A stretch of 64,000 nt of DNA from Paragonimus westermani. Lineage: Eukaryota > Platyhelminthes > Trematoda > Plagiorchiida > Troglotrematidae. The DNA lies in NCBI GenBank assembly GCA_008508345.1, contig QNGE01002975.1, forward strand, positions 23,596 to 87,595, given 5' to 3'. The notes beneath the pieces were generated by a model. It worked only from the letters and a program-made list of their open reading frames with translations, was not told where the DNA came from and did not search any database. Position numbers and translations under genes: made by a program. Shown piece after piece: positions 29,640 to 43,502 of this stretch. Positions within the stretch are counted from its first letter, which is position 1. The number at the start of each line of letters is the position of its first letter.

Positions 29640-32600
29640 CTTTGAGGATTGTATTTGATTAGAGGGGCGTAATTCCCCTTGGAATTAGCGAACATAAATG
29701 CCCAGGATTCATTATCGAGCTTTAAATTAATCTGAAGGAACTGACTGGCTTGAGGGCCTAACTAATTAGGATCTATCAAGGTGAGTTCTTTCATTGTCTC
29801 ATATTCGAGCGATATATTATTCCTGTAAATTGACCAACTGGGCCTCATGTTCGGTGGCGTTTTCTTCGCAAACGATTACGCTGTCTGTACAGATAAACGT
29901 CCCACGTATACGTCTACCACTATGCTTTATTTGATGGCTCTGAAAAATCACGACAGCCTTTGTCGCCCCGGAAGAAACTCAGCAAAACCGAGAAAAATGT
30001 CATTGACCTCAGATGTCTTGTGCTGCCTTTCTCCATCATCCAAAAACACCTACTGCTAGGCGCTCATTGGGTACACCTCACCGTATTTCTCAAGGTAAGC
30101 TATTTTACTGTAATTGCCCGTTTCAGATAAAAGCAGGCGGCAAATTTTGTGGTTTTGTTGATTGCTTACTTTACCCGGTAATAATTCCTTTTCCTGCAGT
30201 TTGTTAGAGGTGACCAAAATCCGCTTTATTCAGTAATTGTTGAAGACTCACTGGCGTTCACATTGAGGGAGTGAGCCATTTCATACCATGAACAACGACT
30301 GCCGAGTAGCCCCTAATACCTGGTGAGTTCAACTGCAGTCAGATGAGCGATTTCTGAAAAGTGGTGAGGTATGCGTTCTCACAGAAAAGACTGTACAATG
30401 AACAAAGCGGTCGTCGTGTATATCCTAAAGTGATTTTCACTTTCTCCGGGAGTTTCAGAAAACCATGCCCATCAGTACGCCACAAGCAATTGTTAGGGCG
30501 GGCAAACAATTTTCATGCTTGGCAGAATGGGTGTATGGTGTAGTGTTTACTATTGGACTTCTACTCCTTGACTTGTGCGTCGTTCATTAGGTCATGCACA
30601 CAACCAAGGTGACGATGTGATTTTCGGGATTGCGAGCACCCCGAGGACATCTTGTCCGACATTGATCAACAGCTTAAGAGCTGTGATGAACTCAGGGATA
30701 GCAGCGGCAATCATGATGAGCCATAACAAGACGTGATTCAGGATTGAAGCAAATTGGATTGAGAGTAAACAGATGAACGTACAACCTGGAAACGACCTTT
30801 CTTTAGACAAACTGTTTCATCTAGAAAGGCGAATCTATAATGCAAGTGTCTGCCGTGCAAGTAGAAATAACATAATGAAAAGATTTATGCCGACGTTATT
30901 TTGTCTATCTATACCGAAAGGTTTGCAGATGTTCCCCGTGATACCACAGAAAAGGTTGAACTGAGTTTTCTTATGGTTGTAATAGTTTTTTGTTAGTTCC
31001 AAAGATGTATCTGGATCTTTGAAGCCGACAGTCTTGCAAAACGTTTATTTTTGCAAACTGCTGATACGGACGCGTCGAAAAACTGTATTGATATTGTTCG
31101 GTATTAAACGTTCTAAATTTGCGCTCCTTAAATAATTCAGCACCCCAGCTGAGTGACCGGAAGTTTGATCATCCTGTTTGTAGGTAACGGCAGACACCTA
31201 GACCTTGGGTTGGATGTGTAGGTTTGCGTTTCCAACTAATTTCTCACAGAGGTGAGACAGCGCAGCTTGCCGGTAGTCTTGGTTTGTGGAATTGAAAGCT
31301 CAATTCAATTCACGAAGACTGAGAAGCATTCTTCTATTGAGTGTATTGCCTTGAGGTTTCAAGGGAGAACGAATGATAACCGAAGCATTCAGGCCACAGG
31401 AATTCCCCTAGAATGTGATTTTTCGAAGTGGAAAGTTGTGTAATTGAGCAGACTAGAGGCGAAAAACAATAATTTAAGGTAGGTTAAATGTCTCAGAAAT
31501 TCAGATGTTAGGCTTTATTCGCCCAACAGATGGGACTGGGCAGTAAAAACAGAATCTGAAGGATGTACATATAAAATATCTCTCGGAAACCAGTCAGTTT
31601 AAAATATAATACAATACTCATCCTGGAACGAGTATTTATTCACATCAGACAAAGTTTGTTGACCCAAACTTTAGTCCGTCTGTGCAGCGAAAATTGCTAA
31701 CCTCAGTTATGGACGTTGGTCGTGAGTAAATAAAACGGTGATGAGTCACTCCCTAGAATTCCACATTACTCTATGTTTAATAATAGACCAGAGATTGCTG
31801 TCACAAAGTAGTTTGGATGGCTGCCTTGTAACAAATACTTTGAGTGTTTCTAACTTATCCCGAACGTGAGTGGATACATGGGAATCCTTTGGAGAATTAG
31901 GAGAGTGTGTGCTCCAAAAATACCCATAGAGAATGCAGTATTAAACATTTTGACGATTTCCATATTTGATTTTTCGGTTGATGGTGTCTAAGCTGATAAA
32001 AATACCCAGTGTTGTTTATGCCGGTGAGTCGAGCGAAGTGTTCTTTGTGATTTTTGAAGTTTTTGAGAAAAAATTTGGTACTTATCATCAGGTTGCAAAT
32101 CTGAAATGTTCTCACTTAATAACATTTGAAAATGTTTAGGAGATTTGATTCAACTGCTTTTTTTCGCATGTTCACGATATGCAACCCAGTCAAACTGTTA
32201 ACGGTTGCCTAGATCTTGTTAGCTGCCCATAACATTCTTCTGCTTGCGTCCAAACTATTTACCGATCACTCTTCTCTCACCCTGTTTCTCGTAAACAAGT
32301 ATGAGCAAAGTTGAAGGGAAGTGCTAATTCGTTTTCCCGGTTATCAGTTGCCCGTTCCACTGTTTCAATTCTGTGTTCTATTTTAGTCACTGGAAAAAGT
32401 ATATGCAGTGAACTGAGTTTGTGATGTTTGCGTTTTACGTAAGTTATTCGAATACATTAGGTGCGGAACGGTTTCAACTTCAAGATTAACTCAGAATATC
32501 CCTATATATGTTGAAGACAAACAATTAGCGGAATACGGTGAAGCATTATACTTCGAATTATTGAACATGTGCTTTGAGCAAATAATGTGTTCTATCAGGC

Positions 32601-32940
32601 AGCTGAAACTGGCGTCGATCACTGTTTAGCTTTCAGGAAGTCTTCATTATGCCTTTCATGTTCATGAGCTAAATTTCACAAGAAAGTAAATCAAAATCAT
32701 CAAAATCGTCAAGGTATAAAACGTTCTGGGATGAAATCACTGGATAGCAATTCGTTCATAGACATTCAGCCTACTACTCCATCACATCGAATGAGCGATA
32801 TAAGCAAGTTTTTTTTCACAATCACTTCTAATTTAGAGATTTACTTGTCGTGGTGGACGACTACCAGCTGGTAATAGAAAAGTTTTAAAGTAAGAAGTGT
32901 GTGTGTAACCAAAAACAGTAAGAGGAATAGTAGTCAGCTT
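29640..32940. other. No recognised content
   Basis: Unassigned AT-rich sequence. Several frames of 60-72 codons on both strands look like chance. No repeat of either SINE family was seen. Confidence 0.4.
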
Positions 32941-32944
32941 CAAA

Positions 32945-33118
32945 GACTGTTCAATGGCACTGGTGAAATGGTTACCAGTTGGAAAGAGTATGCAATACCG
33001 ACAAACTCCAGCAGGAACAGAGCTTCAGTCCAGTGCTTTCCTTCAAAGTAAACTGATTGGGTAGTCTATCCGAATGCATAGACCGCAATCAGAGTGGACG
33101 ATATTTGACTTTAACCAC
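32945..33118 (+). mobile_element. Hammerhead SINE, diverged partial copy
   Basis: Recognisable from the A-box region (TGGCACTGGTGAAATGGTTA) onward. The ribozyme remnant at about 32990-33036 keeps CCGACAA at the core position and GTCCAGTGC at the cleavage site. The body has GTAGTCTATCCGAATGC and CCGCAATCA. It is shorter than full-length and strongly mutated. Confidence 0.6.
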
Positions 33119-33639
33119 ATTATTCTAACTCTGATGTTATTGTGTTCTAAACAATAAGTATGGGGACCATATACTGTTCAGTTATACATCTCCCAGATTA
33201 ATTCATCGTACGCATTTGTACTTGAAGAACACATGAATTCAGCCGTATGTTGGTATGCAAGAGTTTGACTTAGAATAATAAATGAAAACTACCATGCTCT
33301 AATATTATACGGACACCTCAATACAGAGTAGATCGTAGTACTTCAAAATAGATTATAGGTTACATTCTGTTCGGGAATTCTCTGCAGCCTTTTCTATTGC
33401 TACTACTTAATAAGAGTAGATATAACCAAAGAAGTTAACTCTAACATACGTCAACTACAATTCCGGTGCGTATCCCTGTCCATTTCTATATAATTGTCCG
33501 ATCAAAATGCCTGGAATATTCTCGAATAGGTTTACATTGGGGCTACTCAAAGGCCGAGTCAGTGGATTGGCTTTTTGCAGTGTAAGAAAAATGTTATCAT
33601 GTTACTGACAAGTAATTTGGCAGATTTAGTAATCTAGAA

Positions 33640-33732
33640 GGGGCCCGTTTGTTGAAAATCCGGACTTTGGCTGGACTTGAACCAGGGATAGAAATAATGT
33701 GCCCAATTACGCTAATTGCTCTATCAAGTGGG
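33640..33732 (-). mobile_element. Second SINE family copy (minus)
   Basis: Minus-strand order: A-box remnant GATAGAGCAATTAGCG, B box GGTTCAAGTCC, tail CCAAAGTCCGGATTTT. It is joined head to head with the plus copy starting at 33733. Confidence 0.62.
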
Positions 33733-33835
33733 TTACCAAGTAGAGCGTTTGCCGCGTTTGGGTATGTTGTTTCTCTCGCTGGTTCAATTCCAGATGAACT
33801 CCAAAGTTTTTGCAATTAGGTCTCTTCCAAATATT
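33733..33835 (+). mobile_element. Second SINE family copy (plus)
   Basis: Reads AAGTAGAGCGTTTGCCGCG, TTGGGTATGTTGTTTCT, B box GGTTCAATTCC, then AACTCCAAAGTTTTTGCAAT and TAGGTCTCTTCC. This gives the clearest consensus of the family tail. Confidence 0.65.
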
Positions 33836-33839
33836 ACCG

Positions 33840-36800
33840 CTCTATCGTTGGGTATTGAGCAGCTATTCTAGTTGAAATTTTCAGTACATTGTGAACGTTA
33901 GATCGAAAGGTAACAAAGATGATGTGAAAAGTCAAATTCATGGAATTTACTGACAGTGGTTTGCTTACAGGAAAACCAGTCTGCTTTTAGCGTCGGAATT
34001 AGAGAAAACTCAGTCCACTATTGTGATAGTCGTGATTCGAGCGTTTGCTCTAAATCCACGCCTAAAATTGATGTTCAATTGTATGCCCTGAATGACTGCT
34101 CTCAGTCGAATGAAGGTAAGATGGTTTTCAGTGAACATTACACCCAGCATGGAATTCGGAACTTTCTTTACTATACCCTTGCGACACTGGATTTGTCAAG
34201 TTCTTTTTGATCGCTTGTATCGCTTCGTACTTCAAACGCATCAGTGGCTGTAAAGTATGGGTGCAGCGTTGACTTAGACGAACAGGCCAGCTTTGGCTTA
34301 GACCGACAGATAAACTGTAACACACCGGCGGATGGAACCTTGACCCCTCTCACTCTCATCTGTAGTGTTTATCCTGTCATGCCCCACAGCTAGAAATATG
34401 GTCTGTGTCCACGACTACCATTTACATTGAGAAGTGCACGATATTCTAGAGATCTTGGACGCGTGATCCATTTCTAATCTACCCGAGAAATATGAAGATG
34501 CTACAGAGAATGACGGGGATCGAATCTTAGGTTACAGCCAAGTATTATACTCCGGAGTAGTATATCATCATCAATATGAAACAGAGTAATTCTGTTTTAT
34601 TACGCTGATAAATTTTCGATTAATGTCAGATGAATTGTGTGTGAAACTCTGTATATTTTCTAATGATGTTTGTCTGATAAACTTAATTAAATACCCGTAT
34701 AAATTTTAGTTTTGCGAAGAACGTATTTTTCCCAGTTAGGAGGCGGAGTTTACGTGCTGTTCCACTGCACATTACTGCCGAAAATTTAATTCCGGAAGGT
34801 GTTTAAAGACTTGACTGGATTCAACCATGACAATGTTTTTATGTTAAGTTCAAAACATTGTTCGGCAATAAGAAATTACATCGGACCAGCTGCCCGCCAG
34901 TGGAGATATACACGATTTTAACAACCGTATGATAAATATCCATTGCACTTGCATTGTGGACTTTTACGCCTCCCTCCCCTAGTGACCAGCATGACTTCCG
35001 GTAAACAATGGGCACGTTACCTGAAAACGTTTTGACCACCTAAACAGCAGGAGATACCTCAAATGACTAAATAAAGTCATGAGCACACTAACTTTCTTTG
35101 ATGATCAGTTTGTGATATGATTGATCAAGAATGGCTCACGTTCACTAACTGTAGAACCACAGGATATACTCAAAACCTTAATCAACATAGAACCGGACAT
35201 AGCAGAAAACAAAAGATCAATTAATTATTGATTACTCTGATCTATAACGAGCAAAAAATATGTCTCAGAAAGCCATTTTGGAATTATTCTGTTGATAAAC
35301 GTTCGGAAATTTGAACGTAATTCCCACTGGTACTGGAGCAGCAACCTACAAAAGCCATGAAGTATGAAGATGCCTTCAACAAGAAAAAAATGGTTCTAAG
35401 AAGTACACACGTAAGCAAAGATGAGAACATATTTTCTATCACTATTTTCCCTGTGGATTACGGCGAAGTACATTCAAACGTAACGAAGAATATTTTTTGA
35501 CTGGAGTGCCTCAAGCAGGCGGATGTCACGAACCTCGATTGAAGCGAGATCTGATATTTGAGGTTACAAATATGTTGCTAAAACCTGAAGATCAATGCTA
35601 AATATCTCCACGTCGTTCGTCAGTTGAGAAAAAATGAGACCAGGTAAGGCAACCAGCTAGTTTGAGGTAGACGGATTCCTCCGACTAGCAAATTTGGTCT
35701 ATTTGATTGGCATTTTTAATTATATTTTGTGAAGAAGCGAATTTTTGGGCTAATTTTGAATGGTCTGATTGGTAGACATTTGTGACGTATTTTAACTGCT
35801 TTTCTGGAAACTGCGGTAATTTAAAAGTTACTTTAATTGCCGTCAAAATTTCTTGTGTGTTTGCTACTAGAAGGCTTGTTCACTGAATGCTGAAATTCCA
35901 CGAGAATTACCAATAGTCTGCTGTTGTATTCTTGTCTACGATAACACGTCCTATTTTGAGACCAAACAACGAATGAATATGAACCGCTCTAAGCAAAATG
36001 TGCCCTAGGCCGGCAATAGGGTACATTTTTTGTGCAAAAAACTCCGTCTATTTCTTGTAACGTCTGTTGCATAGGTGTTTACGAGGTTGTTCTCAGTTTT
36101 GGGTTTAATGTTCTCCTGAAGTAATGTGGGCATAGAAACCCATAAATATGTGACGAAACTGCAAATTCGATAGTTGGATTTGTTTGTTTTATCGTTGAGT
36201 AGTCACTCACGTGATATCACTCCCACTTTTTCTTCTTTGTACCTACGTGCACAGAATATCTTGCTTCTCCAGTGAACAGTAAGAACAATCTTTTGGTTAT
36301 GAACCGACTTGCAGTCAAAACATCTGGGTATCAACCGCATTCTAACTGACATGAAACGCACACTTCTACGTGATGTACATTCTATCAATGAGCTAATGTT
36401 GCATATAGAGATTTTATAACTTTCAGATTCGGAGTGAATCTCCCTACTGTTAAGAGAAGTTTGAGGACCAGCAGCGCGATGCACCGAAGCGACAATCAAG
36501 CATCATCACTGTGATATTAGTGAGTGTATGGGCAAATGTGTTGATTATGGCGTGATACATTTGTGTTTTTTAAGAGAATATCAAACAATATTCCGGCCTA
36601 CTGTGTGATCATGCCTATGCTGTGGACATAATTTAGTCGGAGCAAGTATTTTTTGGCCAGACCCCATAAAGTTTTGTAGCCGAGCCAAATTCTGGAAATT
36701 TCAGAAGTCAAATTTGCTTCTGCAATTGCCAGCGTACAATGCTTAAGAAGAGCAGTGGCGTTGATCTTCACTGTGGCCACTATGGCGGCAAACGCGGTAA

Positions 36801-38415
36801 TCTTCCTGGAAGTGTGCGTGATCAAAAGTTTCCATTAGTACTTCCTTAGTGAGAGCGGACGGTTGAACTAACTATCCGCACCACCACTATTTAGTAGTGA
36901 CGCAACGGCGTGGAGTTCAACATCGAAATGACCGCAGAACAAATACGGGAGAGATACAGAAAGGAAATTTTGGAGGGTAGCATCACATGGAGTGGCTCTT
37001 GCTTTGTGGAGAAACTAAGCATTAGCGCCCATAATGACCGGGACGTCCTGAGAACAGTATGGTGTTTAAATGCATGCTTTTTCGTGGTCTAGTTGAGACG
37101 TCTAACTCATGTACTGGTTTCCCGAATAAAAAAGCTTTGTACCATCCGCGTTTTTGGTTCACAACACTTTCATTAACCAAAATAATGTGCTTTGTAAGTG
37201 GGTGAGCTGACTTCCTCTGCCTTAATTCTTGTCATCGGCTTTTGACACATTACAATGAAAATTCTGAATTCAGCGAGATAAGTGCCAGTGGCAGACAACG
37301 CATAGTTTTACGCAACCTATACGCTTTCATCTGATGCAATAAGTCAAACCAGTGGGTTTTGTAGCTCGCGACTTAATTCGGTTATCTCCTACACACAGTA
37401 GATCGGTATACCGGACAATTTTAAGTGAACTTCGCCAACACTAACAATGAGTACTGAACTTATCCTACGAATCGATTTCATGGCAAAGAGATAACGTTAA
37501 AGAAAATTGATTTACTTCGCGTATTCGAATTCAATCTAGTGTCATATTTGTAGCTATTTGTTCGTGTCCAAATTGACTAATATTAAAAAAACAGTTCCAG
37601 CAGCTTACAAGGCCAGGTTGATGAAGAATGTTTTGTTCTGTTCTTTTCCCGACAGCAACTGCAATTTTCACGTTTCCATACAGCTATGAACCTCAATGAT
37701 GAGTCGGCCTCCACAAATCCAGCACTGCGACAGATTTGAGGTCTGAAGTTTAAAGTGAACTCAGAAGGCTATAACGACGTATGCATGTTCAAGTTGAGGT
37801 TCATTGTTAAACTGAATTACCTTAGGTGTTCATGTTTCGCGTCAAGGTGTAACAGATAAGTATTTCGTGTCGAAAGATAATCTTTGGATTACTACAGGGT
37901 TTAAACTATTCTCTGAATGAAACTGAACCTGATTTTCCAAACTGAGTGTTGGCGAACTTCATGCTGCCGCACTCTAAGCGCCAACACATGCAAAAGATGT
38001 AGGGCGGAATTTCTGAAAGTTGCTCCTTATTTTGGAGGATGTAGCTGTAGGCCAACTCAATATAACATATGTTCGTAAAGTATTTAGTATGTCCAATAAT
38101 TAAATTCTTCAAAGCGGAAAATTTCAGAGAACGCCGGTAGCAAAATTGGGTTGACTGCACGCTCTTCCTACACACTTTAAGCATACACGTTGATTTGAGT
38201 GATAATCATGAATGAATGGTACTTAGGTCTTTCCCTTAAATTGCACATTTCAGTGAAATTGGGACGTGTTTGTCTCCCAGAAACATCCAGCATATTGTGT
38301 ACAGATAGGAAATTTAAATCTCAGTGGTTAGTGCAGTCAAAATTTGCGTAAAAGCGACTAGTAGGTTACTTTTAAACAATATATAAGATATGGCAGTCTA
38401 TTTGAGGCCGACTTG
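33840..38415. other. No recognised content
   Basis: AT-rich, with frames of 60-98 codons that match nothing known. A tRNA B-box-like string (GATTCGATCCCC, minus strand, about 34525) has no A box or acceptor pairing. Confidence 0.4.
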
Positions 38416-38490
38416 CAAAGAATCCAGGCCACTGCTGATTTCAAACCAGCGACAAAAAGTCAGCGTTCCAGCGGTCAGTGATCAAAACAA
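38415..38490 (-). mobile_element. Second SINE family, fragment
   Basis: The minus strand gives GTCGCTGGTTTGAAATCAGC followed by CCTGGATTCTTTGCAAG, aligning to the B box and tail of the family (GTCGCTGGTTC..., GTCCAGATTTTTGCAA). Confidence 0.5.
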
Positions 38491-38499
38491 CATTGGTTG

Positions 38500-39720
38500 A
38501 ACAATGTGCTTTGAAAAATGATCAAAACATAATTTATTCCCAAAGTATACTAAAGTTTTATTTTCTTACAGAAATGTTTGACATTCAGTGTTTCAAAATT
38601 TGTTAGGTTACTTTCATGAAAAATACAATGAATGTTAATTTTGTGGAGGTAAAACAAAGAATTCAAATATATTTTACTAATCCGATAATCTTTTGGATGG
38701 ATGTGGAGAAAAAGCGCCTTGTTGTTCTTTTGAATGACAAGCATTGTTTTTCACCACAGATATATAACTGATAAATGTAATTGTTCAAGTGATCCGCAAC
38801 ATTATAATTCTTTTAGATAATGCTGTCACATGTGGCATTTCATTGGCGCCAGTAGCAGCTCCCACAAAACAATGCATAGCGTTTTTACGTACACGGTTTT
38901 TACACATAAATACTGTATTCTCAAGAATTTGAAGTAAATGATCATTTATATTGAACGCTGTTTCAATCCACGGTAGAACGTTTTGATTAACTGAAATAAA
39001 TTCACACCTTGGTGTTACTACTCTACTTCGACTGATTCTAGCAAATGGCGTATATTTCAAAGTAGACGGTCAAAAATGGCCTTCTGAAAACTGAGATATT
39101 TGATGACTGGATAAACCGTTGAAAGTCGATATTGAGATATCACGTGACAGATAGAACATCGATTGGTGATCAGCCACGTAACCAAACTGACCAAGCTATC
39201 GATATAAAGGTTTTGAACGCTCATCTAGTTTCGTTTGCAAATACAAACCAGAAGTGTGTTGCTGACACACGGTTTATTCCATTTTAGTTGTCAACCTTTG
39301 TGAACAATTGATGATGACTGTCTTAGTCACAAACCCACTTTGAATGTGAGAACGAAACGGGGATTTCTTATTTATCCTTCGAGTATTGGTTGGCGTGCTC
39401 ATTTCGGACAGACTAATTTATACGTACAGATTCCCGTTTGCAAACGAGTGTTTGAATATTTATGGCAGAGTCGTCGTTTTCTTTCAGGGTGCATTAGTCG
39501 AAAAACAATTGAATTGAAATCGCAGTCAACCACTAGGGCTACACAACTTGAAGCAGTTCAAACTTTGGATTTCTTAGAAATGATTCTTGTTCTAATCGAT
39601 CCAAGGTAGCACAGCTGAACTTGGAAACAATATGATTGAGTTATTAAATTTCAGTCCACATTTACGCGCCAAGCGGATTTCGGGATGTTGCTCCATCATT
39701 AGGTTCTTCAGTGTCTTGAC
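38500..39720. other. No recognised content
   Basis: AT-rich. Frames at 38785-39060 (minus) and 39340-39609 (plus), about 90 codons each, are unrecognised. The RTE-like fragment starts abruptly at its right edge. Confidence 0.4.
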
Positions 39721-39722
39721 AG

Positions 39723-40730
39723 TACGTAGGTATCAGCCTTTTGAGCTGTACAGGCAAGGTACTTGCCAGAATCCTCCTGAACCGACTGAATGCAAACGTT
39801 CTGGAGGTGAATGTTCTCGAGGAGCAGTGTGGATTCCGGGCTAGTCGGAGTATTATTGACCTGGTGTTTGCTGTTGGACAGCTTCAGGAGAATTGCCGGG
39901 AACGGAATCAGCCCTTGTATGCCCTGTTCGTGGACTTCACCAAGGCGTTCGATTACGTGAACCGCGAGGCGCTGTGGACGGTGCTTGGTAAGTTTGGATG
40001 TCCAGGTAAGTTCGTCAATATGGTTAGATTGTTGCATGCGGGCATGAAGTTGAAGGTGCAATCGTGTGGATCGACCTCTGATGATTTCGACATCGTCACT
40101 GGCGTGATGCAGGGTTGTGTTCTAGCCCCAGCCCTATTTAGCTTGAATTTGACTGCCATGGTAACAGTTGCTTTTCAGAACTCTGGAGAGGATGGCGTCG
40201 AGGTGGAGTACCGGACGGGTGGACCTCTGTTGAATATCCGACGTTTCGGCGCCCCAACCCGGCTACAGACCTCAAGGATGCGCATGCTTCTGTTCGCCGA
40301 TGACAGCGCCTTGCTAGCACACAGTGAAGAAGAACTGCAACATCTAGCTACAGCGTTCGCTTCCGCAGCATCGAAGTTTAGATTGGACATCAACACAGGC
40401 AAGACGTTTTTGTTCTTTTAGCCTTCTCCTGGTGGAGGTGCTGCTTGTGTACCTCCACCCAAAATTTGCATCGCTGGAGACACTGTGAATGGCTGCGGGG
40501 ATTTTTGCTACTTGGGTAGCAACTTGTCGACAGATCTGTCCGTGGACCACGAGTTGAGAGCGTGTGTGGCAAAGGCTAGCGCTGCTTTCGGACGTCTTGA
40601 AAGGCGTGTCTGAAAGAATCACAGCCTGAAGATGGCCACGAAACTGTGTGTCTACCGCTCAATGGTGCTGTCTATACTGCTGTACGGCAGTGAGACGTGG
40701 ACACTGTATCAGCGGAACGTGAGCTATTTG
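39723..40730 (+). pseudogene. RTE-like LINE reverse transcriptase, 5'-truncated
   Basis: One plus frame throughout: entry YVGISLLSCTGKVLARILLN, fingers EEQCGFRASRSIIDLVFAVG, motif A LFVDFTKAFDYVNREALW, motif B GVMQGCVLAPALFSL, motif C LLFADDSALL (FADD at 40293-40304, both aspartates kept), motif D LDINTGKTF, thumb YLGSNLSTDLSVDHELRACV and KLCVYRSMVLSILLYGSETW. Two nonsense codons, TAG at 40419-40421 and TGA near 40611 (a Trp position in the family), are the only breaks, so it is fairly young. The endonuclease is missing. The frame starts after a stop at about 39717, fitting ordinary 5' truncation. The 3' part is lost in the N gap. I take it as RTE/SR2-like; the exact clade is uncertain. Confidence 0.88.
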
Positions 40731-41130
40731 NNNNNNNNNNNNNNNNNNNNNNNNNNNNNNNNNNNNNNNNNNNNNNNNNNNNNNNNNNNNNNNNNNNNNN
40801 NNNNNNNNNNNNNNNNNNNNNNNNNNNNNNNNNNNNNNNNNNNNNNNNNNNNNNNNNNNNNNNNNNNNNNNNNNNNNNNNNNNNNNNNNNNNNNNNNNNN
40901 NNNNNNNNNNNNNNNNNNNNNNNNNNNNNNNNNNNNNNNNNNNNNNNNNNNNNNNNNNNNNNNNNNNNNNNNNNNNNNNNNNNNNNNNNNNNNNNNNNNN
41001 NNNNNNNNNNNNNNNNNNNNNNNNNNNNNNNNNNNNNNNNNNNNNNNNNNNNNNNNNNNNNNNNNNNNNNNNNNNNNNNNNNNNNNNNNNNNNNNNNNNN
41101 NNNNNNNNNNNNNNNNNNNNNNNNNNNNNN
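40731..41130. other. Assembly gap (400 N)
   Basis: Exactly 400 N between the RTE-like thumb domain and unrelated sequence. The round length suggests an estimated or default gap, so the true distance is unknown. Confidence 0.97.
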
Positions 41131-43500
41131 AATCTTTCTTCTCAGTGTAGATCTCGTCATTGCACTCTCTCTGTTTAGTTTCCGAGAGATATGAGTTTCC
41201 TTTCCTTACTAGCCAATCAAGTAGCTAACCAGCATTGGCCGGCTGGACAGAAAGGCCCCACTGGCACAATTCCCAGTCTTATTCCTTCGGGTTTACACTG
41301 GATACGTGGTGTGTCGGTGGAACTGCAATTGGTGCAGCGCAAGCCAATTGCAGTGATGGATAAGCGCAGGCGTCCTTCGGCTTCGATCGCTGTGACAGGC
41401 TAATGCAAATTAAATGCCGCCAACCGTAATGTAGGTTGCAGCCCACTGTTCCATTTAGACGGACTGCCGAACAGGTTATTTAGAAAATGCAGTAACCAAC
41501 ACTGTGAGAGTGTGGACACAAGGATTAGTTCGCCACTGACAAAAAGTTTTATTTGGATTAGTTTTACGACCGTTTGGATAGAAAATAGAATTTTCAACAT
41601 TACGTTATAAGACTAGGCTAGAACAATTTGCCCACTGAAAGATCTCGACTAAACAGTGGCTGCGTGTAAGCTGTCGCTTGCCAAACTGAGGTCGATCAAA
41701 ACCAGCCAATGACGTTATCGACTTCAGCCCTAAGAAGCGGTGCGTAAAACACTGTTTGACGTTAGGTGGATTCCAAGGTTGCGGGAAGCAATAACTAAAT
41801 GACTAGTGAAAATGTAGCACGACTACTTCCTAATAGTCACCGCCGTTTCTGTAACACTGGTTTGTTTCTTTTCTAAAGTGAAATCGTTTGCTGTCATTAT
41901 GACTCTCGTCGTTTTGATTTTTGTGCCCATGAGTCAACTAAGTGACACAGTCTATTGAGAGTTCTCACTCATTTGAATCACTGGGTCACCTATGTCTATT
42001 TTACTAAGACAAGTATACATACACTGAAGAATGTTGATAGTTCGTGTGACTTCAACCTAGAATCAAGAAAATGGCCAGTAAAAGCGATATTTACCTATCC
42101 TGGGTCATTCAATATTTTCTGGTAATTTTAGTAACTTCAGGTTTGTATAACAGCAACACGACGGAAAATCTACCCAGATCAACCTTATGACCCGCGGAAT
42201 CTATATAGTGTCACTAATGGAACCGTGTTACACCCACTCTGCTGTATTTGGCCAGATGATTGTGGTAGTAGATCACCCAACCGTTTTGACAAATGCTCAG
42301 TCCAAAGTTGATGTAACTGCAAAATAATGGCTAGATTTTTCTGTTCAACGTTGGACAAACCGCAGTCCTAACCATATTCACAGGTTCAAATAAAAGACTG
42401 GATTCAATTTTTGTATGTGCATTAGATTGATCGAAACTATCGAGTATAGAAACACACCTGAATCGTTTATCATCGAGGGGAGCAGAACAGTGAAGTGTAT
42501 TACAGCAGAGCGAATTGAAGACAGTGGTTGTGAGCGATCACCAGTGACAACCCGCTAAAACAAGCGCATGGATATCAACAAGATGAATACGTAAGCTCGA
42601 ACTAACAGACCAATGACCAGGCAATTTTCATCTGAACGACTGACAGCGTTTGTCACAAGTCGTGGTTACAAAAGCAAATAAATCGTAAAAAACTAAATTT
42701 CCGAAGAAAGATGGAGGAGCTGGTTGAGAAATATTAAATACCCAAAGTCAGGTCTAGTAAAACCGAAAATCGCAGTGTTTGTGAATGCAGTACTGTATCA
42801 GGACAACTGAAGACAACCCGAGTTCCAGCAGGCCTGTGATCACTAAGTAAGTTATAATCGATAAAATGGTGTCCGTGCATCGTGGAAAAAATAACTAACG
42901 TTCCATGGAGTATCCAGCAGTTACGAAATATCATAGTTCTCTCATAGTTATTTGGTTACACCAACCAACATGTTATAGCACCCATATGTAAAGGCCTACA
43001 CTAAAGTTAAATGAGTAGGGTAGATTGATGATAGAAAACATCTACTGATAGGGGTCGCTATCACACTTTCGCCTTCGGCAAAACTCGCCGGCCTCCCAGG
43101 CTTTGCTGAATTTATTTGTCTAAAGATCATTCTCTGTGATTTTGACTATACTATCAACGGGAATCACGTTTTCCCACCACACATATCGACAAATTAAGCA
43201 CGACGAGTTATGAAGTCGTCTCTCTAGAGAACATGAGCTTCACCAGGTCGTACAGTAAAGAATGCTTATCATGAGAGCAGGCTTCCACACCAGTGTTGTA
43301 GGAAAGTGCAGACTTCGGGTACTCCAGCCTATCATGTTTGATGGGGAACCAACCTATTTGTGGGAAGTCAGTTACTTGGTGGGCAAGTGCATTATTATAA
43401 GAAACGTGGATGAACTTTAACAGCACAACCCACTTTGAAGTAACACTTGTTAACCTTGGTATACCACAGTAGGTAAACCACATCACACACAACACAGATT
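41131..43500. other. No recognised content
   Basis: The first 300 bases after the gap are richer in G+C and hold the hairpin GCAATTGG/CCAATTGC (about 41326-41353), but show no LINE C-terminal motif. The rest is AT-rich without recognisable frames or repeats. Confidence 0.4.
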
Positions 43501-43502
43501 GA

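Noticed and set aside
34480..34560. tRNA-like sequence with GATTCGATCCCC on the minus strand
   Set aside because: Only a B-box-like string; no A box at suitable distance and no match to either SINE family.
41326..41353. Hairpin GCAATTGG...CCAATTGC as terminator or structured RNA
   Set aside because: Eight-pair hairpin expected by chance at this scale; no supporting context in a eukaryotic sequence.
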